This document shows, in pieces, positions 35,204-43,451 of a stretch of 52,638 bases of DNA; positions within the stretch are counted from its first letter, which is position 1; each line of letters begins with the position of its first letter. The DNA comes from Chitinophagaceae bacterium UBA4857 (GTDB lineage: Bacteria > Bacteroidota > Bacteroidia > Chitinophagales > Chitinophagaceae), in NCBI GenBank assembly GCA_002399735.1, contig DHEF01000015.1:91526-144163 (forward strand), given 5' to 3'. Below the pieces are notes generated by a model. That model was not told the DNA's origin and made no database searches. It saw nothing but the letters and a program-made list of their open reading frames with translations. A program made the position numbers and the translations under genes.

Positions 35204-35264
35204 GTCTCGTGACTAATACCGTTAATTAATATTTCAGCTTTCTAATAAGTCTGAAATAGTGATT

Positions 35265-35804
35265 TTATTTAGTTGCTTTATCGCCTAATGCTTTTTTATA
35301 ACCTTCAGGATCTTCTACCGGATTAGGTATTAATAAATCTCCTTTTTTATAAATAAAGCCTGTACGGCCATAGTTTGCCGGTGCAAATGTTTGCGATAAG
35401 TAAATAGCATCTTTAGGGCAAGCCTCCTCACAATAACCACAGAAAATGCAACGCAGCATGTTGATTTCATACTTGGCGGCATACTTTTCTTCACGGTATA
35501 AATGCTCTTCGCCATTTTCCCTTTCGGCGGCTTCCATGGTGATAGCCTCGGCAGGACATGCCACTGCACATAAACCACAAGCAGTACAACGTTCACGGCC
35601 TTCTTCGTCACGATTTAAAATGTGCAAACCGCGGAATACTTTAGAGAAAGGCCTTTCCTGTTCAGGATACTGAATAGTTGGCTTTTTTCTAAAAAAGTGT
35701 TTTAACGTAATCATCATGCCTTTGGCAATATTCCAGAGATACAAGCTCTCCAAAAATGTCATCGGCTTACGATCTACCTGTTTTGACTTATTCGTTAATT
35801 GCAT
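35265..35804 (-). CDS. nuoI: NADH-quinone oxidoreductase subunit I
   Basis: Peripheral-arm subunit holding two [4Fe-4S] clusters (N6a, N6b) through the two ferredoxin motifs CTACGLCAVACPAEAI and CIFCGYCEEACPKDAIYL. The start at 35804 (MQLTNKSKQ) gives 179 residues. Upstream in-frame ATGs at 35816 and 35822 lie within a CTCCAAATGGAG-type hairpin repeat and are rejected as repeat-derived. The N-terminal amphipathic region (TFLESLYLWNIAKGMMITLK) contacts the membrane. It follows nuoH after a repeat-filled spacer of about 305 bases. Confidence 0.95.
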   Translation of the reverse strand: MQLTNKSKQVDRKPMTFLESLYLWNIAKGMMITLKHFFRKKPTIQYPEQERPFSKVFRGLHILNRDEEGRERCTACGLCAVACPAEAITMEAAERENGEEHLYREEKYAAKYEINMLRCIFCGYCEEACPKDAIYLSQTFAPANYGRTGFIYKKGDLLIPNPVEDPEGYKKALGDKATK

Positions 35805-36109
35805 TTTAACCCCCATCTCCATTTGGAGAAGTTTTTAAACACCGTACTAAACTTACCGTTAAGCAACCGTGTTATAGTTAATCATTATTTCAATGTGGCA
35901 AATGTAGTTGTTAGTCATCAGTATTAAGTATTGAGAATGTAGTATTGATACTATTCCCTCTACTTTTTTACTTATAACGTTATACTATTCTTCACCCTTT
36001 ATTTCAAATCACTTCATGTCCGCTATGCGGAATTGTTCAATAGCATTACTGCAGTACAAGAGTGCGACGCAAGGGACGATCATCCGTGTTACTACAGCCG
36101 GTAACCTAA
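35805..36109. repeat. Repeat-filled spacer between nuoH and nuoI
   Basis: No gene. It contains a CTCCAAATGGAG hairpin (about 35811-35834) directly before nuoI, a tract with loosely repeated AGTATTGA/AGTATTAA units (about 35919-35950), and a forward mosaic copy at 36032-36105 reading CAATAGCATTACTGCAGTAC, AAGAGTGCGACGCAAGGGAC, GATCATCCGTGTTACTACAG and CCGGTAAC. That copy ends four bases from the nuoH stop. Confidence 0.75.
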
Positions 36110-37159
36110 TTATTTCTTTAACCACAAAATAAGTGCGGCAGAAATAACCATGTTTACCAATGCCAGTGGTATTAATTTTTTCCAACCTAAATTCATCAGT
36201 TGGTCAAAACGGAAACGTGGCACTGTCCAACGAATCCACATAAATACAAATACAAAGAATAAGGATTTACCCATTATTACTGCAAAGCCTATTAGGGCCA
36301 GCAGGTTTGGATGTAAGCCCCATTCTGCCTCGTTTACAAACGGTATATCGTAACCGCCAAAGAAAAGGCAGGTCATTACTACACAGCTAATAAACATGTT
36401 TATATATTCTGCAAACAAATAAAAACCAAGTTTCATAGATGAGTACTCCTGGTGGTAACCAAAGTTTAACTCACTTTCTGCTTCCGGTAAATCGAAAGGT
36501 GTACGGTTACACTCGGCTAATGCACATACAAAGAAAACAATGAAACCTATTGGCTGATAAAAAACATGCCATCCGTTGTCTATCTGGCTTTGTACAATGC
36601 TGCTCATTCTTAAATCGCCAACAAACAGTAACACACCTAATAAAGCTAAGCCCATTGGTAACTCGTAAGATACCATTTGAGATGCACCACGAATACCGGC
36701 TAACAGTGAAAATTTATTGTTACTTGCCCAGCCGCCAATCATAATACCATACACGCCTACACTTACAGCAGCAAAAACAAATAAGATACCTACATTAATA
36801 TCGGCAATTTGTAAAGGCACAACCCTGTCGCCAATTTGCAGTGGTGTACTCCAGGGAATAACGGCACTGGTTAACAAGGCCGTTATCATGGCTAAAGCCG
36901 GACCAAGAATAAATAAGAATTTTGATGAAGCCAACGGAATAATCTCTTCTTTAAAGAAAAGCTTACCGGCATCGGCTAAGGGTTGTAAAAGCCCAAAAGG
37001 ACCGGCACGGTTTGGACCAAGCCTGTCCTGGAAAAAGCCTGCTACTTTACGTTCGCCGTAAGTAGAGTACATGGCTACTACCATTGATAGTGTAACAATA
37101 CAAACAATCAATAATAATTTTTCTATAATAAAAAACCAGTCAATCGCTAATAAATACAT
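36110..37159 (-). CDS. nuoH: NADH-quinone oxidoreductase subunit H
   Basis: A 349-residue membrane subunit that forms the quinone-binding cavity with NuoB and NuoD. Signatures: YSTYGERKVAGFFQDRLGPN followed by RAGPFGLLQPLADAGKLFFK, QMVSYELPMGLALLGVLL, and ECNRTPFDLPEAESEL near residue 220. About eight helices. It is 11 bases behind nuoG. Normal length. Confidence 0.97.
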   Translation of the reverse strand: MYLLAIDWFFIIEKLLLIVCIVTLSMVVAMYSTYGERKVAGFFQDRLGPNRAGPFGLLQPLADAGKLFFKEEIIPLASSKFLFILGPALAMITALLTSAVIPWSTPLQIGDRVVPLQIADINVGILFVFAAVSVGVYGIMIGGWASNNKFSLLAGIRGASQMVSYELPMGLALLGVLLFVGDLRMSSIVQSQIDNGWHVFYQPIGFIVFFVCALAECNRTPFDLPEAESELNFGYHQEYSSMKLGFYLFAEYINMFISCVVMTCLFFGGYDIPFVNEAEWGLHPNLLALIGFAVIMGKSLFFVFVFMWIRWTVPRFRFDQLMNLGWKKLIPLALVNMVISAALILWLKK

Positions 37160-37170
37160 ATTGGTTTGTA

Positions 37171-38283
37171 TTACTGTTGGTTGTTTTTGTTAAATGTTTT
37201 TCCGGTAGCAGGGCCAGGCAATTCGCTTAGCTTAACGCCGGGTTGGTTTACATCGCTAATGGCGTGTATATCCATTAACATTTTTGGCTGGCGGCCGCCC
37301 ATTACTTCTACTAAAGTATCCTGTGGTTTATCAATTGTTTCGTAATGGTTGGCCGATATAACCGATTGACGGCTCACTTTTGTTGGCCCCTCAATTATCC
37401 AATCATTAATATTCTTTCTTTCAAAGCGGCACTCGTTACAAATCCAGCCGGTTTTGCCGTCGTCTGTTTTTTTAATTTCGCCCCACTCATCTTTACGTGC
37501 CGTAACACGTAACACTTCGTTACCACGTTGCCATAAAGTAACTTTACCGCTACATTTTGTACAATTGCAATGAGCATCAACAGGTTTGGTAAACCATACC
37601 CTGTTTTTAAAACGGAAAGTTTTATCAGTTAACGCACCTACCGGACATACATCAATTACGTTACCTATAAAATCATTATCCAACGATTTTTCAATGTAAG
37701 TCGCAATCTCTGCATGATCGCCTCTGTCCAATACACCATGTACCCTTTTACCGGTAACCTGGTCGGCAGTAAACACGCAACGGTAACACAATATGCAACG
37801 TGTCATGTGTAACTGAATATAGTTGCCTAAATTATGCTTGCTAAATGTTCTGCGTTTAAATTCGTAACGGGTACCATCGCTGCCATGTTGGTAACCTAAG
37901 TCCTGCAAATGACATTCGCCTGCCTGGTCACAAACCGGACAATCCAACGGATGGTTTAACAATAAAAATTCCACCACACCGGCACGGGCATCTTTAACAC
38001 GCGGGCTGGTAATATTTTTTACCTCCATGCCATCCATCACCGTTGTACGGCAACTGGCCACCAGTTTAGGCATCGGTCGCGGATCTTTTTCAGAACCCTT
38101 ACTTACCTCAACCAAACAAGTACGGCATTTACCGCCACTGCCTTCCAATGGTGTGTAGTAACACATTGCAGGCGGTGCCACATCGCCACCCACCTGGCGG
38201 GCAGCTTGCAAAATAGTAGTACCGGCTGGTACTTCTACCGTGATGTTGTCAATTGTTACTTTAAATAATTGTTGTTCCGACAT
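37171..38283 (-). CDS. nuoG: NADH-quinone oxidoreductase subunit G, short Bacteroidota form
   Basis: Iron-sulfur subunit of the peripheral arm, 370 residues from the ATG at 38283 (MSEQQLFKVTID). Present: a [2Fe-2S] domain (CYYTPLEGSGGKCRTCLVEV), the His-Cys3 [4Fe-4S] motif (HPLDCPVCDQAGECHLQD), a second [4Fe-4S] motif (CILCYRC with VIDVCPVGAL), and a further Cys set (CNCTKC, GWICNEC) where N7 would be bound. The large molybdopterin-oxidoreductase domain that makes typical NuoG 680-900 residues is absent, with a natural stop after a short tail. Such short NuoG proteins are usual in this phylum, so it is not called broken. A longer TTG start lies in a hairpin repeat and is rejected. Confidence 0.93.
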   Translation of the reverse strand: MSEQQLFKVTIDNITVEVPAGTTILQAARQVGGDVAPPAMCYYTPLEGSGGKCRTCLVEVSKGSEKDPRPMPKLVASCRTTVMDGMEVKNITSPRVKDARAGVVEFLLLNHPLDCPVCDQAGECHLQDLGYQHGSDGTRYEFKRRTFSKHNLGNYIQLHMTRCILCYRCVFTADQVTGKRVHGVLDRGDHAEIATYIEKSLDNDFIGNVIDVCPVGALTDKTFRFKNRVWFTKPVDAHCNCTKCSGKVTLWQRGNEVLRVTARKDEWGEIKKTDDGKTGWICNECRFERKNINDWIIEGPTKVSRQSVISANHYETIDKPQDTLVEVMGGRQPKMLMDIHAISDVNQPGVKLSELPGPATGKTFNKNNQQ

Positions 38284-38532
38284 TTTAAGCCTCCCCAAAC
38301 CCCTCCTTCGGAGGGGATTTAGTTTTTAATACTTTTATATAAGCTCCAACTGTGTTGAAGTTTTTATTACAATTTATAAACTCATTTACTACTGAGCTTT
38401 TTTATTTTGTTACCATCAGCAATGCTACTATCATCGTTCCTTGCGTCGCACTCTTCAACTGCATTAATGCTATTGAGCATTGCGCAAGTTCCTGTGCATT
38501 CCGCTTTAAGCATTTAGCATTCAGCTTTCTGC
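38284..38532. repeat. Repeat-filled spacer upstream of nuoG
   Basis: No gene. Just upstream of nuoG lies an inverted CCCCTCCGAAGGAGGGG hairpin with TTTGGGGAGGCTT (minus strand). A reverse mosaic copy follows at 38409-38491 (minus strand CTTGCGCAATGCTCAATAGC, AGTTGAAGAGTGCGACGCAA, GGAACGATGATAGTAGC, GATGGTAACAAAA). Then a low-complexity tract with GCTTTAAGCATTTAGCATTC (38501-38520) runs up to the next gene. Confidence 0.7.
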
Positions 38533-39378
38533 TTACTTACTAAAGTTGTACACCGCACCTATCATACCATTTGCCTGTCCGTACACAAAATCCTGCTTGC
38601 CTTTTCCTTTAATACCTTTTTTGTGTAAAACAATATCGGGCATGTTAATGTACCCAACTTTTGTTTCAAACCTAAACGATAATTTTCTCAACACGGTTAT
38701 TTGTACACCGGCTTTTGCACTTGTACCAAATCCCGATAAATGAAACCGGTCATTGCGGTCATAATCCAAAAACGTGGTATTTGTTCTTGGCACCATCACT
38801 CCTACTCCACCACCGTACAAATAACCAATATGCAATTTTTCATCAGCCGTTTTAAAAATATTGCCCAGTTTTTCTATTTCAACATTCACATAGTTTAACC
38901 CATCTGTATGTTCAAATTTTAAAAAATCGTCTGCAATAACCATGTTACCATTATAATCACTTTGGTACTTTCCTTCATGTTCTACATGGCCAGTTACTTT
39001 AGCTACCTGGTTTTGTACCATTACATACTTCATGTGGTCAACGCCTGCAGTTATAGCTAAATCATCCCTTAAGTAATAACCAACACGCAGGTTTGTTTGC
39101 GGAATAGTTATTCTATCGGCACGGAAATAGTTATAAAGACTCACATCACTGGGCCTGTCCTTTGCTTTTAACTTATGCAAAGTCAGGTCATAATCTTCGC
39201 CTTTAATCTTTAACGTACTATTGGTATAAGCCGCACGGTTCCATCCCCAATAGGCAAACACAGAGCCTTTTCTGTTAGCACTTGTTTTACGTACTGTACT
39301 AGTTGCACTACCTTGTGCAAATGTTTTGTTAGTTCCTATCAATAATAAAAAAAGAACTGTGATTTTACTTAAACGCAT
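38533..39378 (-). CDS. Putative outer-membrane beta-barrel protein inside the nuo locus
   Basis: A 281-residue protein from the ATG at 39378: MRLSKITVLFLLLIGTNKTF then AQ, a signal peptide with cleavage near residue 22. The mature part has alternating hydrophobic/polar strands and aromatic ends (SVFAYWGWNRAAYTNSTLKI, NLRVGYYLRDDLAITAGVDH, LHIGYLYGGGVGVMVP, LSFRFETKVGYINM, IGAVYNFSK with a C-terminal aromatic-rich strand), as expected for a small outer-membrane barrel. I do not recognise the family. It lies between nuoF and nuoG on the same strand, 18 bases behind nuoF. That is an unusual place, and no functional link to complex I is evident. Confidence 0.75.
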   Translation of the reverse strand: MRLSKITVLFLLLIGTNKTFAQGSATSTVRKTSANRKGSVFAYWGWNRAAYTNSTLKIKGEDYDLTLHKLKAKDRPSDVSLYNYFRADRITIPQTNLRVGYYLRDDLAITAGVDHMKYVMVQNQVAKVTGHVEHEGKYQSDYNGNMVIADDFLKFEHTDGLNYVNVEIEKLGNIFKTADEKLHIGYLYGGGVGVMVPRTNTTFLDYDRNDRFHLSGFGTSAKAGVQITVLRKLSFRFETKVGYINMPDIVLHKKGIKGKGKQDFVYGQANGMIGAVYNFSK

Positions 39379-39432
39379 CTGCTTAATCTTCTTAAAAATT
39401 ACAATCGCCGGCAATCGTTAATCATCTTTATC

Positions 39433-40785
39433 CTACGCAACTACCTCCAACGCATCAGCATAATGCGCCAGTCCATAATTACGTGTTTGTGCTTCTGCTG
39501 CATTGGTTACATGCCATTCAAACTCATCCCTGAAATGTCTGATAGCTGCTGCAACCGGCCATGCCGCTGCATCACCTAAAGGACAAATTGTATTTCCTTC
39601 AATCTTACGTTGTATATCCCACAACAAATCAATATCACTGGTTTTACCTTCGCCTTTTTCTAAACGCAATAATAGTTTTTCCATCCAACCTGTTCCTTCA
39701 CGGCAAGGCGAACATTGCCCGCAACTTTCATGGCGGTAAAAACGGGCTAAAGTATAAGTATGTTTTACTACGCACTGGTCTTCATCCAACACAATAAAAC
39801 CACCCGAACCCATCATGGTGCCTGTTGCAAAACCACCTTCGGCAAGACCTTCGTAATTCATCATACGTTGTTCGCCTTTGGCTGTTTTTAATAACAGGTT
39901 GGCCGGTAAAATAGGTACAGATGATCCACCCGGAATACAGGCTTTTAATCGTTTACCATTTTTTATACCACCACAATATTCATCGCTATAAATAAACTCT
40001 TCTACCGAAATGGTCATATCTATTTCGTACACACCCGGCTTGTTAATATTACCGCATGCGGAAATAAGTTTGGTACCGGTTGATTTACCAACACCAATTT
40101 TAGCATACTCATCGCCGCCTTCATTAATGATAGGTACTACTGCAGAAATAGTTTCTACATTATTTACCACCGTAGGACACCCCCACAAACCTTTTACCGC
40201 AGGAAACGGAGGTTTAATACGCGGGTTACCACGTTTACCTTCCAACGACTCCAACAACGCTGTTTCCTCACCACAGATATAAGCACCTGCACCACGCTGT
40301 ACGTGAATTTCTAAATTGTATCCGGTGCCTAAAATATTATTACCTAACCATCCGTTGTTTTTGGCTTCGTTAATGGCTTGTTCTAAAATATCAACAATCC
40401 ACCAATACTCACCACGGATATATATGTATGAATTATTACTTCCTAATGCATAGGAACTCACAATCATTCCCTCTATCAATAAATGGGGAATAAATTCCAT
40501 CAGGTAACGGTCTTTAAAAGTACCGGGTTCTGATTCATCGGCATTTACCACCAGATAACGAGGTACACCTTCAGGTTTTGCCAGAAAACTCCATTTCATA
40601 CCGGCAGGGAAACCTGCACCACCACGACCACGCAAGCCGCTTTTCTTTACCTCTTCGGTAACTTCATCCGGTGTTAAAGATTTCAATGCTTTTTCCACAC
40701 TACGGTAACCTCCTTCACGGCGGTATACATCGTAGTAGCGAATGCCTTCTACCTTATCGTTTGCTAATAAAAGTTTTCTTCCCAT
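39433..40785 (-). CDS. nuoF: NADH-quinone oxidoreductase subunit F
   Basis: Flavin subunit of the NADH dehydrogenase module, 450 residues. The FMN/NADH-binding glycine-rich motif GLRGRGGAGFPAGMKWSF and NADESEPGTFKDR lie in the first third, IRGEYWW and GAGAYICGEETALLESLEGK (two motifs) follow, and the N3 [4Fe-4S] ligands are SCGQCSPCREGTGW with TICPLGDAAA. It is preceded by nuoE (112-base spacer of low-complexity repeats) and followed by an unrelated outer-membrane-like gene. Confidence 0.97.
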   Translation of the reverse strand: MGRKLLLANDKVEGIRYYDVYRREGGYRSVEKALKSLTPDEVTEEVKKSGLRGRGGAGFPAGMKWSFLAKPEGVPRYLVVNADESEPGTFKDRYLMEFIPHLLIEGMIVSSYALGSNNSYIYIRGEYWWIVDILEQAINEAKNNGWLGNNILGTGYNLEIHVQRGAGAYICGEETALLESLEGKRGNPRIKPPFPAVKGLWGCPTVVNNVETISAVVPIINEGGDEYAKIGVGKSTGTKLISACGNINKPGVYEIDMTISVEEFIYSDEYCGGIKNGKRLKACIPGGSSVPILPANLLLKTAKGEQRMMNYEGLAEGGFATGTMMGSGGFIVLDEDQCVVKHTYTLARFYRHESCGQCSPCREGTGWMEKLLLRLEKGEGKTSDIDLLWDIQRKIEGNTICPLGDAAAWPVAAAIRHFRDEFEWHVTNAAEAQTRNYGLAHYADALEVVA

Positions 40786-40897
40786 TTTATAAAGTAAAAA
40801 TTAAAAAGTAAAAATCTAAACTTATGTTGGCTTTATGCTTTTACTTTTTTGCTTTATGCTTTAGCGTTCAGCTTTATACTTTCCGCTTTATGCTTTA
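40786..40897. repeat. Low-complexity repeat between nuoE and nuoF
   Basis: AT-rich spacer with a direct repeat of GCTTTATGCTTT at three positions (40830, 40851 and about 40885) and a looser variant GCTTTATACTTTCC, next to AGTAAAAATTAAAAAGTAAA (also at about 9618). The repetition runs into the nuoE stop. Confidence 0.6.
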
Positions 40898-41401
40898 TTA
40901 ATTTTTTGCTGCAGCCTCTGCTCTGCACTCATCAATTATCCGGTCTACTTTTTCTTTTGTCAAATGCTCCCGGTAATGTTTACCCAATTGCATCATGGGT
41001 GCATACCCACAGGCACCTAAACATTCTACGGTTTTTAAAGTAAACATGCCATCCTCGGTTGTTTGGCCGGGTTTTATGTTTAATTTATCACCAATGTATT
41101 GTATGATATCATCGCTGCCGCTAATCATACATGGACCGGTTTGGCATACTTCGAACAAGTATTTACCTACCGGTTTTAAATTGTACATGCTGTAAAAGGT
41201 AGCCACCTCGTATACTTCAATTGGTTCAATGTTAAGTATTGATGCTACGTAATCCATTACCGGTACATCCAACCAGTTACCAAATTGTTGTTGTGCCAAA
41301 TGTAATACAGGTAGCAACGCACTTTTTTGCTTACCGTCAGGATAACGGGCAATAAGGCGTTGTGCTTCTTTTAATGCTATGTCAGTGAACTGTACACTCA
41401 T
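40898..41401 (-). CDS. nuoE: NADH-quinone oxidoreductase subunit E
   Basis: A 167-residue thioredoxin-like [2Fe-2S] subunit (N1a) of the NADH dehydrogenase module. Four cysteine ligands are visible as EVCQTGPCMISG and VECLGACGYAPMMQ. The conserved YEVATFYSMYNLKPVGKY precedes them. It lies upstream of nuoF and 197 bases behind nuoD across a mosaic repeat. Normal length. Confidence 0.96.
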   Translation of the reverse strand: MSVQFTDIALKEAQRLIARYPDGKQKSALLPVLHLAQQQFGNWLDVPVMDYVASILNIEPIEVYEVATFYSMYNLKPVGKYLFEVCQTGPCMISGSDDIIQYIGDKLNIKPGQTTEDGMFTLKTVECLGACGYAPMMQLGKHYREHLTKEKVDRIIDECRAEAAAKN

Positions 41402-41462
41402 CTGTTTTATATTTCGTGGTTTTCTGTGTTACGGAAAACCTGCATTTTATTTTGTTTTTACC

Positions 41463-41534
41463 TATTGCCCAATAGCATTACTGCTGTTAAACGGAGCGTC
41501 GCAAGTAAAGCTCAATCAGGGCTTGGACGATGCC
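41463..41534 (+). repeat. Mosaic intergenic repeat copy between nuoD and nuoE
   Basis: Forward copy: TATTGCCCAATAGCATTACT, GCTGTTAAACGGAGCGTCGC, AAGTAAAGCTCAATCAGGGC and TTGGACGATGCC. It joins the CAATAGCATT left module to the GAGCGTCGCAAG core and the optional insert. Antisense to the nuo transcript. Adjacent bases 41560-41590 are a low-complexity ATTAGCAGATTAGCTAATTA tract. Confidence 0.72.
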
Positions 41535-41598
41535 ACTCTTAAAATACTTTCTCAATAATCAATCAGCACATTAGCAGATTAGCTAATTATCCAATTGA

Positions 41599-42822
41599 TT
41601 AAGCATCCATTTCTCCGGCAATCAAGTTTAGTGACGACATTACAATAACGGCATCACTTAGCATGGCTCCTTTTGTTAACTCTTCGTAAGCCTGGTAGTA
41701 AATAAAACAAGGTCTGCGAAAGTGTAAGCGGAACGGTGTGCGACCACCATCGCTAATCATATAGTAACCTAACTCACCATTTGCTGCTTCTATGGAATGG
41801 AATATTTCACCTTTAGGCATATCTATTTCGCCCATGATGATTTTAAAATGCCAGATTAAGGCTTCCATTTTGGTGTACACATCTTTCTTTTGCGGAAGAT
41901 AGTACTCCGGTACATCGGCATGGTACACTTCGGCATCGGCACCTTTAAACTGTTTCAGTTTATCCATGGCCTGCCTGATGATACTCATACTTTGCCACAT
42001 TTCTTCGTTACGCACTAAAAATCTGTCGTAACAGTCCCCGGTTGTACCTACGGGAATGGTAAAGTCAAACTCATCGTAACTACAATAAGGGCTTTGTATA
42101 CGCAGGTCATAGTCGACACCTGAAGCCCTGAGGTTTGGACCGGTAAACCCATAGTTTAACGCTCTTTCGGCACTAATGGGTCCGGCACCTATTAAACGAT
42201 CCATGAAAATACGGTTGCGGTTGAAAAGGTTTTCAAACTCTTTTAATACCGCTGGGTATTCGTCAAGGAATTTTTCAATTTTCTGGAAGGCAATATCGTT
42301 GAAGTCTCTTTCGAAACCACCGATACGGCCAATATTTGTTGTAAGTCTGGAACCGCAGATTTCTTCGTATATCTCGTAAATTAATTCGCGGTACTGCATT
42401 ACATATAAAAAGCCGGTAAATGCCCCACTATCCACGCCTACAATGGAGTTACAAATAAGATGATCGGAAATACGGGCCAACTCCATTACAATAATGCGCA
42501 GGTAGTCTACACGTTTTGGAGTTTGTACACCTAAAAGCTTTTCGCAGGTCATATGCCATCCCATATTGTTTAACGGAGAAGAGCAATAGTTTAACCTGTC
42601 GGTAAGTGGGGTAATTTGATAAAGCGGGCGACGTTCTGCAATTTTTTCAAAAGCACGGTGTATGTAACCGATGGTTTGCTCGGTTGATACGATGCGTTCA
42701 CCATCTAACTCCAGGATGTTTTGCATTACCCCGTGTGTAGCAGGGTGAGTGGGTCCCAGATTTAGGGTGGTAGTTGTTTTTTCTATGCTACCCTCGGGTA
42801 GCTTTATATGCTGTTCAGACAT
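41599..42822 (-). CDS. nuoD: NADH-quinone oxidoreductase subunit D
   Basis: A 407-residue subunit of the quinone-reduction module. Conserved: LNLGPTHPATHGVMQ (the histidine of the quinone site), GYIHRAFEKIAE, DRLNYCSSPLNNMGWHMTCE (divided here by the family Tyr/Cys positions) and RIGGFERDFND. The C-terminus ends LNLIAGEMDA where many NuoD end GEVDR, a family-typical tail. Separate from nuoC, unlike the NuoCD fusion of enterobacteria. It follows nuoC by 33 bases. Confidence 0.97.
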   Translation of the reverse strand: MSEQHIKLPEGSIEKTTTTLNLGPTHPATHGVMQNILELDGERIVSTEQTIGYIHRAFEKIAERRPLYQITPLTDRLNYCSSPLNNMGWHMTCEKLLGVQTPKRVDYLRIIVMELARISDHLICNSIVGVDSGAFTGFLYVMQYRELIYEIYEEICGSRLTTNIGRIGGFERDFNDIAFQKIEKFLDEYPAVLKEFENLFNRNRIFMDRLIGAGPISAERALNYGFTGPNLRASGVDYDLRIQSPYCSYDEFDFTIPVGTTGDCYDRFLVRNEEMWQSMSIIRQAMDKLKQFKGADAEVYHADVPEYYLPQKKDVYTKMEALIWHFKIIMGEIDMPKGEIFHSIEAANGELGYYMISDGGRTPFRLHFRRPCFIYYQAYEELTKGAMLSDAVIVMSSLNLIAGEMDA

Positions 42823-42855
42823 GCCAGCTAATAGTTTTTCTTCGTTTTATTTGCC

Positions 42856-43413
42856 TTAATGTTTTTGCTCCAATGGTGCTGTTTGGTCGGCATTGTTGTA
42901 AGTAATATTACCACCGCGCCCAAACATTTCATCATCTTTATCTATACGTCCCTGATCTTCTAAAGGAAACTCTTTACGCATAGGAAAATAATCCATTTCA
43001 TCCACGTTTAAAATGCGCTTCAGATTAGGATGTCCAAGAAAGTTAATTCCGTAAAAATCATACGTTTCTCTTTCCATCCAATTAGCGGTAGCAAACAAAC
43101 CTGTTGCAGTATATACATCAGGGGTTGCAACGGAAGTAAATACCTTAAAACGTATGCGAACGTTATCTTCCAAATTGTGTAAATGATATACAACGGCTAA
43201 TTCGCTACCAACTTTATCAGGATAATGCACACCGCATAAGTCCGTCATAAAACGAAACTTTAATTCGGCATCATCATATAAAAAGCTAAGCACTTTAAGG
43301 TTTTGTTCCTTAGTGGCAACAAAACTTAATGTGCCATAGGTTTCCTCAAAAACCGAAACGGCATCCCCAAATTTATCCTGTAACCTTTGTTGTATATATT
43401 CGTTGGTTAACAT
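42856..43413 (-). CDS. nuoC: NADH-quinone oxidoreductase subunit C
   Basis: A 185-residue peripheral-arm subunit. The core signature WMERETYDFYGINFLGHPNL then KRILNVDEMDYFPMRKEFPL matches the complex I 30-kDa family. N-terminal fold LSFVATKEQNLKVLSFLYDD. It ends with a short charged tail (GGNITYNNADQTAPLEQKH) that is not conserved. It lies 33 bases upstream of nuoD and 38 behind nuoB. Confidence 0.95.
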   Translation of the reverse strand: MLTNEYIQQRLQDKFGDAVSVFEETYGTLSFVATKEQNLKVLSFLYDDAELKFRFMTDLCGVHYPDKVGSELAVVYHLHNLEDNVRIRFKVFTSVATPDVYTATGLFATANWMERETYDFYGINFLGHPNLKRILNVDEMDYFPMRKEFPLEDQGRIDKDDEMFGRGGNITYNNADQTAPLEQKH

Positions 43414-43451
43414 GTTTGTAAACCATTATTTCGTTTCTAAAAAATTATTTC

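Noticed and set aside
37171..38283. nuoG as a truncated pseudogene
   Set aside because: The Fe-S binding part is complete, nuoH follows 11 bases later, and short NuoG lacking the molybdopterin domain is usual in Bacteroidota.
40786..40897. CRISPR-like direct repeats
   Set aside because: The repeated GCTTTATGCTTT units are short, uneven and without unique spacers, so this is low-complexity sequence.
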